Positions 32,657 through 42,101 of a DNA stretch of 64,000 nt are shown one piece after another (within the stretch, counting starts at the first letter, position 1; each line of letters begins with the position of its first letter). The stretch is from positions 62,001-126,000 of the forward strand of contig JAUNQD010000001.1 of the NCBI GenBank assembly GCA_030536355.1. Direction: 5' to 3'. Under the pieces are notes generated by a model, which was not told the DNA's origin, did no database searches, and worked only from the letters and a program-made list of their open reading frames with translations. Made by a program: the position numbers and the translations under genes. The DNA comes from Bacillota bacterium. Lineage in GTDB: Bacteria; Bacillota; Clostridia; Peptostreptococcales; Anaerovoracaceae.

Positions 32657-33838
32657 CTACCTCCTCTTTTTTCTTCCGATATACAGTATTCCGCAAGTAA
32701 CAACTGTGCACGGAACCGTCATAAGTATTGCCAAGCTGCCTAATATAGCCGTCAGCAATTCTACTATTATAACTTCTCTGTTAAGAAGATCCATCATCGA
32801 TGCCGCATATGTAAGAAGTATCATTATACATGAAAGCGAGCTTCCTATGTAAGCGAGAACCAGAGTGTTTGCCATAGTCCCCATGATATCTCTTCCTATG
32901 GCCATTCCGCTCTTGCATAAACGACCAAAGGTTATGTCAGGCACATGTTCACTAAGCTCATAAAGTGAAGATGATATGTCCATAGCAACGTCCATTATCG
33001 CACCTACCGCACCTATGATTATAGCAGCAAAAATAATGGCCCTTAAATCTATCGGCTGTGGAGTATCCAGCATTGTCAGATAATGTGAATGCTCATCTAC
33101 AAACCCTGTAAGTTCCATCACCTTAGACATTATTACTGTTCCTGCTGCAGCTATTATAGTTCCTGAAATGCACCCTATGATAGTCGCCAAAGTTTTCTTA
33201 CTGGTACTGTTTATCAAAAGCAATGTCATAACAATGGTAAATATACATGTGATCGTAGACCATATATAAGCATTATATCCCGCCATTACCGATGGGACGA
33301 ACACCAGGAATACGAAGCAGAATGTGAATCCCAGCGAAAGGATCGTATTGACACCTTTCCATCTTCCTATAAGAAGGATTGCCAAAAAGAATATTCCTGC
33401 CAAGATATATATTTTATCCATTCGGTAGTAGTCGCTGAATTGCCAAGTAGGTAAATTAGAAAAATCATTATCGGAAGATATTATCATAACCTGATCGCCG
33501 ACCTCTACCGGACGAACATACTGACTTCCGGCATACATGCCGTCTATGGTCTGTATGGCATCAACTACTGTTCCCGCCTCATCGCCATTTTTGATTTCAC
33601 ACTTGAATCCTACCCATGTGTTTTCCAGCACAGTATCATTACCCAGGTCCATAACATCCGAAACAGAATCTATGACTTCAACCACTTCACCACGCACGGT
33701 TTCATTATCTGCACTCATGAATATCTGCGCATCTTTCATGACGATCTTATTCCCCATAAAAATAATAGACAGTGATATCATGACTGTAAGCACCCAGACT
33801 ATCGCATTCTTTACATCAAATTTCTTCTTTTCGTTCAT
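32657..33838 (-). CDS. YibE/F family membrane protein
   Basis: A 393-residue protein with an N-terminal segment (about 12-30), an extracytoplasmic beta-rich domain to about residue 130, and then seven or more membrane segments. The family pattern FAAIIIGAVGAIMDVAMDISSSLYEL lies near 265-290 and MGTMANTLVLAYIGSSL near 315. B. subtilis and lactococcal relatives have no firm function. It lies 25 nt after mogA and 6 nt before nfo in a molybdopterin operon. A link to anion or metal transport is only a guess. Confidence 0.88.
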   Translation of the reverse strand: MNEKKKFDVKNAIVWVLTVMISLSIIFMGNKIVMKDAQIFMSADNETVRGEVVEVIDSVSDVMDLGNDTVLENTWVGFKCEIKNGDEAGTVVDAIQTIDGMYAGSQYVRPVEVGDQVMIISSDNDFSNLPTWQFSDYYRMDKIYILAGIFFLAILLIGRWKGVNTILSLGFTFCFVFLVFVPSVMAGYNAYIWSTITCIFTIVMTLLLINSTSKKTLATIIGCISGTIIAAAGTVIMSKVMELTGFVDEHSHYLTMLDTPQPIDLRAIIFAAIIIGAVGAIMDVAMDISSSLYELSEHVPDITFGRLCKSGMAIGRDIMGTMANTLVLAYIGSSLSCIMILLTYAASMMDLLNREVIIVELLTAILGSLAILMTVPCTVVTCGILYIGRKKRR

Positions 33839-33863
33839 CTAAACTACGATTCCTTCCCAATGA

Positions 33864-34382
33864 TCATTCCTTTTCGCCTTCAGCCAAATGCAAAGCCGCA
33901 CAGTCCCCTGCTTCCCCCAAGAGCACTTCTACGCCATGCTTTATCGGTTTTATCACTGCCTCCAGACATTCTGAAGCCGCCTTGCGGCTGCCCGGAAGGT
34001 TTATGATAAGAGTCTGCTTTCTCAGGCCTGCAGCCGCTCTCGAAAGCATACCCATCGGAGTTATCTTCATACTTTCAGCTCTCATAGCTTCCGGTATTCC
34101 TCTTACTTCTCTGTCCACCACTGCCAGTGTTGCCTCAGGCGTCACGTCCCTAAGAGAAAAACCCGTTCCCCCGCATGTCACCGCCAAGGTTATCTTCATT
34201 TCGTCGGCACACTTTATCAGTTCCTCTTTTATCTGTTGAAAATCATCCGGGATCAAAGTTCTGTATTCAACATCCCAGCCATTCTCTTCAAGTATCTTAA
34301 CTACAGCATCACCTGCAGTGTCTTCTCTGAGTCCCTGCGAACCCTTATCACTCATGGTGATGAGCGCTGCTCTGTATTTCAT
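33864..34382 (-). CDS. mogA: MogA/MoaB family molybdopterin adenylyltransferase
   Basis: A 172-residue protein starting at ATG 34380-34382, which overlaps the moaC stop (TAATG) and follows GGAGGAGAGG; a longer reading from 34397 would place the start inside moaC. It has the MoaB/Mog fold signature TMSDKGSQGLREDTAGD, TCGGTGFSLRDVTPEA (the MPT-binding GGTG) and LINLPGSRKAASECLEAV. It activates molybdopterin by adenylation for Mo insertion. It is third in the moaA-moaC-mogA order. Confidence 0.9.
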   Translation of the reverse strand: MKYRAALITMSDKGSQGLREDTAGDAVVKILEENGWDVEYRTLIPDDFQQIKEELIKCADEMKITLAVTCGGTGFSLRDVTPEATLAVVDREVRGIPEAMRAESMKITPMGMLSRAAAGLRKQTLIINLPGSRKAASECLEAVIKPIKHGVEVLLGEAGDCAALHLAEGEKE

Positions 34383-34858
34383 TAGCCTCTCCTCCATTCT
34401 CCGCTCTTGCCACCGGTTTTACTCAACAATCTGATGTCTTCGATGACCATATCCTTCTGCACGGCTTTGCACATATCATAAATAGTAAGTGCAGCCGCAG
34501 AAACAGCAGTAAGGGCTTCCATTTCAACGCCCGTTACGCCCTTGCACTTGACTTCTGCCATTATTTCCACTGCAGGGGTATTCTCGTCCAGCTCAAATTT
34601 GATATCGATACCTGTAAGCATCAGAGGATGACACATCGGAATGATATCGGAAGTCTTCTTGGCCGCCATGATTCCGGCGATCTGAGCAGTACCAAGCACA
34701 TCACCCTTTTTCATCCCGCCTGTCTTTATCTTTTCAAAAGTTTCGTCGTTTACAACGATCCTGCCGGCAGCTACCGCTACTCTCACTGTTTCATTTTTAT
34801 CGCCAACATCCACCATCTTGGCTCTTCCCTCTTCGTTGAAATGTGTAAAATCTCCCAT
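34382..34858 (-). CDS. moaC: cyclic pyranopterin monophosphate synthase
   Basis: A 158-residue protein with the MoaC hallmarks [47 protein letters not shown] (described in part), [14 protein letters not shown] and C-terminal [12 protein letters not shown]. It completes the conversion of the MoaA product to cyclic pyranopterin monophosphate. It is 1 nt after moaA and overlaps mogA by one base. Confidence 0.96.
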   Translation of the reverse strand: MGDFTHFNEEGRAKMVDVGDKNETVRVAVAAGRIVVNDETFEKIKTGGMKKGDVLGTAQIAGIMAAKKTSDIIPMCHPLMLTGIDIKFELDENTPAVEIMAEVKCKGVTGVEMEALTAVSAAALTIYDMCKAVQKDMVIEDIRLLSKTGGKSGEWRRG

Positions 34859-34859
34859 A

Positions 34860-35813
34860 TTAACCTCCTATACGGCTCATATCTCTTCCGGCCTTACTTG
34901 GATTGTCAGCATCCATCGTCTCTCTCATCTCAGGCTTGCTGAGAATCGCTTCTCTCATGGTTTCCACCATGTCCTCTTCATCCATTCCTTTGATGGATAT
35001 CTCTCCATCAAGATGCAGGCATGGTTTGAGCATCCCATCTGCAGTCAGCCTTATCTTATTGCATCCGCTGCAAAACTCACAGCTTATAGGTCTTATGAGG
35101 CCTACTCTTCCCTTGGCATTCGGCAAGCTGTACATTGAAGCTACTCCATCCGTCATATCGAGAGGGCGAAGCTCCGGCACCCTTTCAAGGACTGTTTCAC
35201 AGCTTATAAATCCCGCCTTGTCAAAATCTATTCCACCGCCTATCGGCATGAGCTCTATGAATCTGACTTCAAGATCTCTATCCCTTGTAAGGTCCACGAA
35301 TGCTTCTATTTCATCGTCGTTGAATCCGCCCATCAGGACCACATTCAGTTTGATCTTGTCAAAACCAGCATCAAATGCCGCATCTATACCATCCATAACA
35401 TCCTGCAGCTGCCCAAGCCTCGTTATGTAGCTGAACTTTTCAGGATCAAGAGTATCTATACTGATATTGAGCCTGTCCACTCCGGCTTCTTTTAATGGCA
35501 CAGCAAACTCCTTAAGCAAAGTCCCGTTGGTGGTGATGCAAAGCTCTTCCACTCCATCTATCTCGGCAATCTCCCTGCAAAGGCGCACGATCCCTCTCTT
35601 TACCAGGGGTTCTCCTCCGGTGATCCTTATCTTGTTGATCCCCAGGGCTACTGCCGCTTTCGCTGCTTTAAGAGTTTCTTCTGCTGTCATCATCTCGTCG
35701 TGGTTTCTCTTGGGCACACCTTCTTCAGGCATGCAATATCTGCACCTGAGATTACATAGCTCTGTGACCGAGATCCTTATGTAATTGATATCTCTTCCGT
35801 AATTATCTATCAT
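34860..35813 (-). CDS. moaA: GTP 3',8-cyclase (radical SAM)
   Basis: A 317-residue radical SAM enzyme. The cluster motif CNLRCRYCM is at residues 16-24, GGEPL near 66, and the second [4Fe-4S] cluster motif [21 protein letters not shown] near 247-267. It ends RIGG, the conserved C-terminal GG needed for activity. It starts molybdenum-cofactor synthesis from GTP. It is first in its operon, reading from the promoter at 35845-35873 that is divergent from the GIY-YIG gene. Confidence 0.96.
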   Translation of the reverse strand: MIDNYGRDINYIRISVTELCNLRCRYCMPEEGVPKRNHDEMMTAEETLKAAKAAVALGINKIRITGGEPLVKRGIVRLCREIAEIDGVEELCITTNGTLLKEFAVPLKEAGVDRLNISIDTLDPEKFSYITRLGQLQDVMDGIDAAFDAGFDKIKLNVVLMGGFNDDEIEAFVDLTRDRDLEVRFIELMPIGGGIDFDKAGFISCETVLERVPELRPLDMTDGVASMYSLPNAKGRVGLIRPISCEFCSGCNKIRLTADGMLKPCLHLDGEISIKGMDEEDMVETMREAILSKPEMRETMDADNPSKAGRDMSRIGG

Positions 35814-35844
35814 ATAGTCATATTTCTCCCATTATATTGTACAT

Positions 35845-35901
35845 ATTATATCAGAAATCGATCAAATAGTCAGTTGAAATTCTTCTCCACACAGCTATAA
35901 T
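35845..35901. promoter_or_regulatory. back-to-back promoters of moaA (minus) and the GIY-YIG gene (plus)
   Basis: Minus strand: CTGACT (35868-35873), 17 bp, TATAAT (35845-35850) for moaA. Plus strand: TTGAAA (35874-35879), 16 bp, TATAAT (35896-35901) for the GIY-YIG gene. The two -35 boxes abut, so the promoters may compete for RNA polymerase. Confidence 0.65.
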
Positions 35902-35920
35902 TAAATCATAATCAACAGAA

Positions 35921-36205
35921 ATGGAAGATAAGAAAATGACAAAGATAGATCGCCCGTGTGTATATATACTTCGCTGCAAAGACGGCAGCTTGTACACCGG
36001 CTGGACAAATGATTTCCAAAAACGTCTCGAAGCTCATAATACCGGAAAAGGCGCCAAATATACTCGCGGCAGGGGACCTGTTGTCCCTGTCTACTTGGAA
36101 TATCTTCCCGATAAGATCTCCGCAACAAAGCGAGAAGCTGAAATAAAAAAGCTGCCCCTTAAAAAGAAGCAGCTGCTGCTTTCTTCGCCTTCAAACGAAT
36201 TATGA
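35921..36205 (+). CDS. GIY-YIG nuclease family protein (UPF0213/YhbQ-like)
   Basis: A 94-residue single-domain protein: VYILRCKDGSLYTGWTNDFQKR (the GIY-YIG pair as YIL...YTG) with the conserved Arg in NDFQKRLEAHN, a TRGRGPVVPVYLE block and the late Glu in TKREAEIKKL. It fits the UPF0213 family, whose cellular DNA substrate is not established. Its last 6 bp overlap the convergent membrane-anchored protein gene. Confidence 0.9.
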   Translation: MEDKKMTKIDRPCVYILRCKDGSLYTGWTNDFQKRLEAHNTGKGAKYTRGRGPVVPVYLEYLPDKISATKREAEIKKLPLKKKQLLLSSPSNEL

Positions 36206-36796
36206 TTCTTTCTGCTTTTCAAGCAGTTTCTTTATATTATCTTCTGATTTGCCGAAGTATTCCGGTGCTTTGCCAAGACTTGATGCAAACTCCACTCTGT
36301 CCAAAGATCCTACAGAAGCCTCTTCGCTTGAACCTGTCGTTATCATCGGATATGTCCACTGCACTCTCCCTACCTGAGGCATGAGGGCCAGCATCTGCTG
36401 TGCGCAAATTTCCATATTGGCATCAAACACCTTCTTGTCGGCAGTCTGAACAGCCTCGGTAAGATTTACAGCCAGCACCAATGTGTCCCCCTCCTGAGAG
36501 ATCTCGACCGCATATTCACCTGCAATGTTTTCCAGCGCCATCTCTTCGAACAGTTCGACTATAAGAGCTGTATCATTGATGTCATCTACTTTATGTTTAT
36601 ACAGTCCCCTGGCATGTCTTGAAGAATCATCGATCTTTACTGTTTTAACATCCACCACATCGGTGCCGTTTTCTGCAGATGCATTCTTGCCTCCGGGAGA
36701 TATAAGCATTATCACCGTCAGTATCACCGCCGCAACTGCCAGTACTGCAAGACTATACCAAATCATTTTTTTGTTGTTAACGATATTGCTCATCAT
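36200..36796 (-). CDS. membrane-anchored protein, possibly DUF4825-related
   Basis: A 198-residue protein with one N-terminal membrane segment (about 12-33), a short linker and an extracytoplasmic domain with VDDINDTALIVELFEEM and WTYPMITTGSSEEASVG. The pattern of a DxxxxxALIxxLF helix followed by beta strands (YAVEIS, LVLAVNLTEA) resembles DUF4825 domains, but I am not sure. Its 3' end overlaps the GIY-YIG gene by 6 bp. No function is assigned. Confidence 0.65.
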   Translation of the reverse strand: MMSNIVNNKKMIWYSLAVLAVAAVILTVIMLISPGGKNASAENGTDVVDVKTVKIDDSSRHARGLYKHKVDDINDTALIVELFEEMALENIAGEYAVEISQEGDTLVLAVNLTEAVQTADKKVFDANMEICAQQMLALMPQVGRVQWTYPMITTGSSEEASVGSLDRVEFASSLGKAPEYFGKSEDNIKKLLEKQKES

Positions 36797-36874
36797 AGCT
36801 GCTCCACCTTTTATCTTTAACTTCGATATTGATTTATATCACTTTTTTGTGGAGAAACTGTGATAGCGACAAGT

Positions 36875-38677
36875 TTATTGTGCGAATTGGCTGTTGTAGA
36901 GTTTCTCATAGAAACCACCTTGAGCCAGCAAAGACTCATGTGTCCCCTGCTCTATTATATCACCGTGATCCATCACTAAGATGTGATCCGCATCTTTTAT
37001 CGTAGATAACCTATGCGCTATTATGAAGCTGGTCCTGCCATGCATCAAATTAGCCATAGCTTTCTGTATAAGTGATTCTGTTCTCGTATCAACCGAGCTT
37101 GTTGCTTCATCCAGGATCAATATAGGGGCATCAGCCAGGAATGCTCTAGCTATAGTGAGAAGCTGTTTCTGTCCTGCAGAAATATTGGAAGCCTCTTCAT
37201 TTATTTCCATATCGTATCCTTTAGGCTGTGTTTTTATGAAGTGGTCGATATGTGCTGCACGTGCAGCTTCCTCTATCTGCTCATCTGTAGCTTCACGATT
37301 ACCATATCTGATGTTCTCACGAATCGTATCATTATAAAGCCATGTGTCCTGAAGTACCATTCCGAACAGTTCTCTCAAGTTTTCTCTGCTGAGATCTGTA
37401 ATGTCTGTATCGTCGATGAAGATCCTTCCTCCATCGAGTTCATAGAATCTCATCAAAAGCTTGACGATGGTAGTCTTGCCCGCACCCGTATGTCCTACGA
37501 TGGCAATTCTCTGTCCCGGCTTGGCATCAAATGAAAAGCCATTGATAACAGGCTCGCCCTTCTTATATCCGAAAGAAACATTCTCAAAGGAAACGTGCCC
37601 TTTTGCATTATCTGCATCTATGTGCGCCGCAGGCGCTTTGTCCAGGTCCACTTCCTCGTCTTCATCGATCAGCTCGAAAATACGTTCAGCAGCTGCAGCT
37701 GTAGACTGGAGCTGATTGATTATGCTTGCAAGCTGAGAAACAGGGTGATTGAAATTTCTCACGTATTGGATAAATGCCTGTATATCGCCGATAGACACTT
37801 TGCCGTTTATGGCAAGGAATCCGCCCAAAAGGCAGACCGCCACGTATGCCAGATTGCCTATCAGTATGGTTGCCGGACGCATTATGCCCGAAATGAACTG
37901 CGATTTCCATGCTGCTTCACACAGTTTGTCATTATATTCCGTGAACACTTTTTCTGATTCTTTTTCTCTGTTGAATGCCTTAACGATATCATGCCCTGAA
38001 TACATCTCTTCAACATGACCATTGACAAGGCCCAGATATTTCTGCTGATTTTTGAAATGCCCTTGTGATTTGCCTACCACAAACTTGATGACGATCATCG
38101 AAAGCGGCATGCTGATGAGGGCAACAAGGGTCATGATCCAGCTTATCCTGAGCATCATGATCAATGTGCCGACAACCGTCGTGATGCTGCTGATGGTTGC
38201 GGTCAAACTGTTGGAAAGTGTCTGATTCACAGTTTCTATATCGTTTACCATGCGGCTCTGTATCTCACCGTGGGTCTTAGTATCAAAATACTTCAGGGGC
38301 AGTCTGTCAAGCTTGATACTCATTCTGTCACGAAGTGTATAGACAACCTTCTGAGACACATCCGCCATGATCCATCCCTGGAACACACCAAAAGCTACAC
38401 TCAACAGATACATGGCCAGCAGCGCCATAAGTATATACAGAAGACCGCTGAAATCTATTCCCGTAACGCTCATCAAACCATCTACGACTTTGTCGGTTGC
38501 AGCTCCTAAGATTGCCGGAGATAATATGGAAAACAGTGTACTCAAAACAGCGAACAAGAAAACGATCGCAAGTTTTACCCTATATGGCTTCAAGTAGGAA
38601 AGCAGCGTCTTCATGGTCTTTCCGAAATTCTTCGCCTTATCCGGAGGCATCATGTCTTTTTTTGACATTTTAGCCAT
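36875..38677 (-). CDS. ABC exporter half-transporter (permease-ATPase), second gene of a pair
   Basis: A 600-residue type IV ABC protein. The six-segment transmembrane domain spans about 35-330. The ATPase domain has GHTGAGKTT (Walker A, about 390), Q-loop VLQDTWL, signature ISAGQKQLL (ABC motif LSGGQ variant), ILDEATSSVD (Walker B) and the switch His in AHRLST. It probably forms a heterodimer with the product of the gene it overlaps by one base (TAATG). Such pairs export drugs, lipids or peptides. The substrate is unknown. Confidence 0.92.
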   Translation of the reverse strand: MAKMSKKDMMPPDKAKNFGKTMKTLLSYLKPYRVKLAIVFLFAVLSTLFSILSPAILGAATDKVVDGLMSVTGIDFSGLLYILMALLAMYLLSVAFGVFQGWIMADVSQKVVYTLRDRMSIKLDRLPLKYFDTKTHGEIQSRMVNDIETVNQTLSNSLTATISSITTVVGTLIMMLRISWIMTLVALISMPLSMIVIKFVVGKSQGHFKNQQKYLGLVNGHVEEMYSGHDIVKAFNREKESEKVFTEYNDKLCEAAWKSQFISGIMRPATILIGNLAYVAVCLLGGFLAINGKVSIGDIQAFIQYVRNFNHPVSQLASIINQLQSTAAAAERIFELIDEDEEVDLDKAPAAHIDADNAKGHVSFENVSFGYKKGEPVINGFSFDAKPGQRIAIVGHTGAGKTTIVKLLMRFYELDGGRIFIDDTDITDLSRENLRELFGMVLQDTWLYNDTIRENIRYGNREATDEQIEEAARAAHIDHFIKTQPKGYDMEINEEASNISAGQKQLLTIARAFLADAPILILDEATSSVDTRTESLIQKAMANLMHGRTSFIIAHRLSTIKDADHILVMDHGDIIEQGTHESLLAQGGFYEKLYNSQFAQ

Positions 38678-40416
38678 TATTTACGCCCCCTTTCCAACTC
38701 TTCTTCACTAAGCTGTGAAAGAGCTATTTCCTTATATACTTCGCAAGTCTTCATAAGTTCCTCATGAGTACCCTTGCCTGCCAGTTTGCCATCATCAAGC
38801 ACCAGAATCTGTTCCGCGTCCATTATGGTATTGATTCTCTGTGCCACGATAAAGATAGTGCTGTCGCCCACTTTTTCTTTCAGGGCAGCACGAAGAGCCT
38901 TGTCTGTCTTGAAATCGAGAGCAGAAAAGCTGTCATCGAATATATATATCTTAGGTTTTTTAACGAGAGCTCTCGCGATGCTGAGACGCTGCTTCTGTCC
39001 GCCCGAAACATTGGTTCCGCCCTGAGCGATCTCTTCATCTATACCATTTGCTTTTTCGTTTATGAATCCCATCGCCTGGGCTGTTTCAGCAGCTTCAAGC
39101 ATGGCCGCTTCATCTGCATCAGATTTGCCGTACTGCAAGTTGCTTGCTATCGTTCCCGAGAACAATACTCCCTTTTGTGGGATATACCCTATCTGTTCTC
39201 TGAGATCGTGCTGTGTCATTTCTTTTATATCGATGCCGTCTACAAGGACCTTTCCTTCCGAAACATCATAAAATCTCGGGATCAGTTTGATGAGACTGGA
39301 CTTGCCGCTGCCTGTACCGCCAATTATGGCTGTAGTTTTGCCCGGCTCAGCCACGAAGCTGATGTCTTCAAGAGTCTTTTCTTCTGCATCGGGATATGCA
39401 AAGCTCACGTTCCTGAATTCTACAAGGCCTTTTGGTTCGGTGCACTTTTTCGGCTCCGCCGGATCTACTATCGAAGGTTCAACATCCATTACCTCGCCAA
39501 TTCTCTGAGCAGAAACGGCAGCTCGAGGGATCATGATAAATATCATGGTTACAAAGAGGAATGACATGATGACATGCATAGCATACTGAAGGTAAGCCAA
39601 CATATCGCCTATCATCAATCTCTCTGCTTCTATCAGGTGTGCCCCTGCCCATATGATAAGTATGCCGACAGCGTTCATGACAAACATCAACAACGGCATC
39701 ATGAATGACATGGCCTTGTTGACAAATAAATTCAGTTTGGTCAATTCCCAATTGGCCACATCAAATCTTTTTTCTTCGGATTTTTCTGTCGTGAATGCTC
39801 TGATAACAAGAACGCCTGACAGTCTTTCCTTCATAATGAGATTGAGCTTGTCAAGTTTTTGCTGGAGAACTTTGAACTTAGGAAGCACCAGGAAGAATGA
39901 TACTGTCATGATCACGACTATGGCAAGAAGCGCTATGCCAACTGTCCATGATAAAGATACACTGGTCTGAAGCGCTCTCACGACAGATCCTATCCCCATA
40001 CAAGGTGCGAATATAGCCATTCTCAGCAGCATTATCGTAGTCTGCTGCACAGTCTGTACGTCGTTTGTTGAACGGGTTATAAGTGATGCTGTTGAAAAAT
40101 CTTCAAGCTCTGCAGCCGAGAAATTTGTCACCTTATCAAAAAGCGTATGTCTGATATCTCGTGCTGATTTTGCTGCTGTCCTTGCTGCCAGAAGATCTCC
40201 CGCTACGGCGAATACCATCGTACCTGCAGATATAACGATCATAATGACTCCGGTACGCCAGATGTATGGCATATCGCCTTTCACTATACCCTCGTCGATT
40301 ATGTCCGACATATATGCAGGCAGCGCAAGTTCACACATGGCCTGCCCGAACAAAAACAGTATTACGAACAGTATGTGCGGTATATATGGTTTGTAATATT
40401 TCAAAACAGTCTTCAT
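38677..40416 (-). CDS. ABC exporter half-transporter (permease-ATPase), first gene of a pair
   Basis: A 579-residue partner of the gene at 36875. I start it at ATG 40414-40416 (MKTVLKYYKPYIP) after GAGGGG; the longer frame from 40455 overlaps the promoter. It has six membrane segments, then GGTGSGKSSLIKL (Walker A), IPQKGVLFSG (Q-loop), VSGGQKQRLSIARAL (signature), IYIFDDSFSALD (Walker B) and AQRINTI (switch). Walker B ends in Asp-Ser where canonical sites have Asp-Glu, so one ATP site is degenerate and the pair is probably an asymmetric heterodimer. Its promoter overlaps the BirA-box-like palindrome. Confidence 0.92.
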   Translation of the reverse strand: MKTVLKYYKPYIPHILFVILFLFGQAMCELALPAYMSDIIDEGIVKGDMPYIWRTGVIMIVISAGTMVFAVAGDLLAARTAAKSARDIRHTLFDKVTNFSAAELEDFSTASLITRSTNDVQTVQQTTIMLLRMAIFAPCMGIGSVVRALQTSVSLSWTVGIALLAIVVIMTVSFFLVLPKFKVLQQKLDKLNLIMKERLSGVLVIRAFTTEKSEEKRFDVANWELTKLNLFVNKAMSFMMPLLMFVMNAVGILIIWAGAHLIEAERLMIGDMLAYLQYAMHVIMSFLFVTMIFIMIPRAAVSAQRIGEVMDVEPSIVDPAEPKKCTEPKGLVEFRNVSFAYPDAEEKTLEDISFVAEPGKTTAIIGGTGSGKSSLIKLIPRFYDVSEGKVLVDGIDIKEMTQHDLREQIGYIPQKGVLFSGTIASNLQYGKSDADEAAMLEAAETAQAMGFINEKANGIDEEIAQGGTNVSGGQKQRLSIARALVKKPKIYIFDDSFSALDFKTDKALRAALKEKVGDSTIFIVAQRINTIMDAEQILVLDDGKLAGKGTHEELMKTCEVYKEIALSQLSEEELERGRK

Positions 40417-40460
40417 ATAATGTTGCCCCTCTCTATGACTGTTAGTTTTGCCCAAAGAAT

Positions 40461-40489
40461 ATTTTATATTTGCTGTCTTTTGTTGTCAA
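40461..40489 (-). promoter_or_regulatory. promoter of the ABC exporter pair
   Basis: Minus strand TTGACA (40484-40489), 17 bp, TAAAAT (40461-40466). The -35 lies inside the left arm of the BirA-box-like palindrome. Confidence 0.7.
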
Positions 40490-40517
40490 CCGCAGGCCTT
40501 TAGTTACTGGTTGACAA
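40483..40517. promoter_or_regulatory. BirA-box-like operator between the ABC exporter and birA
   Basis: TTGTCAACC (40483-40491) and GGTTGACAA (40509-40517) are perfect 9-bp inverted arms with a 17-bp spacer, like the biotin operators of Gram-positive BirA (arms of the TTGTNAACC type with a long spacer). A third partial arm, AGTTGACATT, lies at 40530-40539. Each arm supplies a -35-like TTGACA, so BirA could shut both divergent promoters. Confidence 0.65.
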
Positions 40518-40531
40518 TCAGTTTCTTTTAG

Positions 40532-40560
40532 TTGACATTCAATGCTATGTGGAATAAAAT
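40532..40560 (+). promoter_or_regulatory. promoter of birA-bioY-GH3, predicted leaderless
   Basis: TTGACA (40532-40537), 17 bp, TAAAAT (40555-40560). Transcription would start about 7 nt later, at the birA ATG (40567), so the transcript is expected to begin at or next to the start codon. Confidence 0.65.
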
Positions 40561-40566
40561 CGACTT

Positions 40567-41544
40567 ATGACTATCAAAGAATCAGTACTTGCAGAATTAC
40601 AAAAGAACAAAGAAATATTCATATCGGGCGAGCACTTGTCGTCTGCACTGGGAGTATCAAGGACGGCCGTTTGGAAAGCCATCAATTCATTGAGAGAAGA
40701 CGGGCACCTTATAGAAGCAGTGACCAACAAAGGATATATGTTGCTTCAAGACAGCTGGAATGTTACCGAAAACAGTCTGCGGTCATTGCTGCCTGCGAAG
40801 CATAAGAACCTGCCTATTCATATCCTTGATTCTATAGACTCCACCAATGATCACGCTAAACAGTTTGCTCTCAGCGGAGCCGGACATGGTACGGTAGTGA
40901 TCGCCAAACAACAGTCGGGAGGCAAAGGAAGACTGGGCAGAAGTTTCTTCTCACCAAGAGAAGGGATCTACCTGTCCATTATCATCAAACCTGAGTTCGA
41001 TTTGAGCAAATCCGTTCTGGTCACTGCTGCCGCTGCAGTAGCTGCCTGTGAGGCTATAGAAGAAATCTGCGGCCATGAAGCAGGGATAAAGTGGGTCAAT
41101 GACATATATATTGGCGGTAAAAAAGCATGCGGCATACTGACTGAAGGGATCACCGATTTCGAAACAGGCCGTATCGATACTATCATTATCGGGATAGGTA
41201 TCAATACTACTACACAAGGCTTCCCTAAGGAGCTTCTCGATATCGCAGGCTGTGTCAATGGCGATTATTCCAGATCCGCTCTGACAGCAGAAGTCATCTG
41301 CAAAACGCTTGATCTTGTAGATGACATAGAATGTAAGAGTTTTATCGAAACTTATAAGAAAAAAAGTATCGTCATCGGAAAAACCGTCACCGTATATAAG
41401 GGTATATATAAGACCGATCCCGGCGAGGTGCCATCAAAATCTGCACGTGTCCTCGATATAGATGAAAACGGAGGCCTTATCGTCTTGTATGCCGATGGTA
41501 CAAGGGAGACTCTGACTTCAGGTGAAATATCAATAAGGCTGTAA
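40567..41544 (+). CDS. birA: bifunctional biotin ligase / biotin repressor
   Basis: A 325-residue protein. The N-terminal winged helix (residues 1-60, with GVSRTAVWKAINSLREDG) binds DNA, and the ligase domain contains SIDSTNDHAK, QSGGKGRLGRSFFSP (biotinyl-AMP loop) and GIKWVNDIYIGGKKACGIL. The C-terminal SH3-like domain follows near 265. It biotinylates carboxylase carriers and represses biotin uptake. No Shine-Dalgarno precedes the ATG, in line with a leaderless message. The palindrome at 40483-40517 is its probable self-operator. The next gene is the biotin transporter component bioY, 11 nt downstream. Confidence 0.95.
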   Translation: MTIKESVLAELQKNKEIFISGEHLSSALGVSRTAVWKAINSLREDGHLIEAVTNKGYMLLQDSWNVTENSLRSLLPAKHKNLPIHILDSIDSTNDHAKQFALSGAGHGTVVIAKQQSGGKGRLGRSFFSPREGIYLSIIIKPEFDLSKSVLVTAAAAVAACEAIEEICGHEAGIKWVNDIYIGGKKACGILTEGITDFETGRIDTIIIGIGINTTTQGFPKELLDIAGCVNGDYSRSALTAEVICKTLDLVDDIECKSFIETYKKKSIVIGKTVTVYKGIYKTDPGEVPSKSARVLDIDENGGLIVLYADGTRETLTSGEISIRL

Positions 41545-41555
41545 ATCACATCATA

Positions 41556-42101
41556 ATGACTACTATAAATCAAACACGATCAAACACAGCATCTCTGGTT
41601 TTGTGCGGGCTGTTTGCCGCACTGACTGCAATATGCTCATATATAAATATACCTCTTGGTTTCACTCCTGTACCAATGAATATGGCAACACTTGCCGTAT
41701 TTCTTGCAGGAGGTCTGCTTGGTAAAAAATACGGCACGGCAAGCATTGCCGTTTATGTCATGATGGGAGCTGTTGGTATCCCTGTCTTCGCAGGGTTTCA
41801 GGCAGGAGCAGGTGTACTGGCAGGTCCTACCGGAGGGTTTCTTGCAGGATACATCGCAGCTGCTTTCCTGACCGGCTTCTTTATGGAAATCTTCGCTTCA
41901 CGAAGCAGTGCGCTTTGCATGATCGGGATTTTCATAGGACAATTGACCTGTTACTTGCTGGGGACCTTATGGTTCATGTTTATAACAGGTACCGAAGTTA
42001 AGGCTGCGCTTCCGGCTTGCGTCATCCCATTCATTCCGGGGGATCTGATAAAAATCACAGTAAGTATTCTTCTAATCAAAAGACTAAGGAAAAATCTATG
42101 A
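41556..42101 (+). CDS. bioY: biotin transporter S-component BioY
   Basis: A 181-residue membrane protein with six segments and BioY hallmarks: YINIPLGFTPVPMNMATLAVFLAG in TM1-2, YVMMGAVGIPVFAGFQAGAGVLAGPTGGF in the middle (quoted in part), and a C-terminal FIPGDLIKI. BioY binds biotin, alone or with ECF ATPases, and brings it into the cell. Direct neighbour of birA and under its operator. Its stop overlaps the next start (ATGA). Confidence 0.94.
   Translation: MTTINQTRSNTASLVLCGLFAALTAICSYINIPLGFTPVPMNMATLAVFLAGGLLGKKYGTASIAVYVMMGAVGIPVFAGFQAGAGVLAGPTGGFLAGYIAAAFLTGFFMEIFASRSSALCMIGIFIGQLTCYLLGTLWFMFITGTEVKAALPACVIPFIPGDLIKITVSILLIKRLRKNL

Noticed and set aside
42017..42097. Longer start for the GH3 lipoprotein
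   Set aside because: It would read inside bioY and place the lipoprotein signal sequence 27 residues inside the protein.
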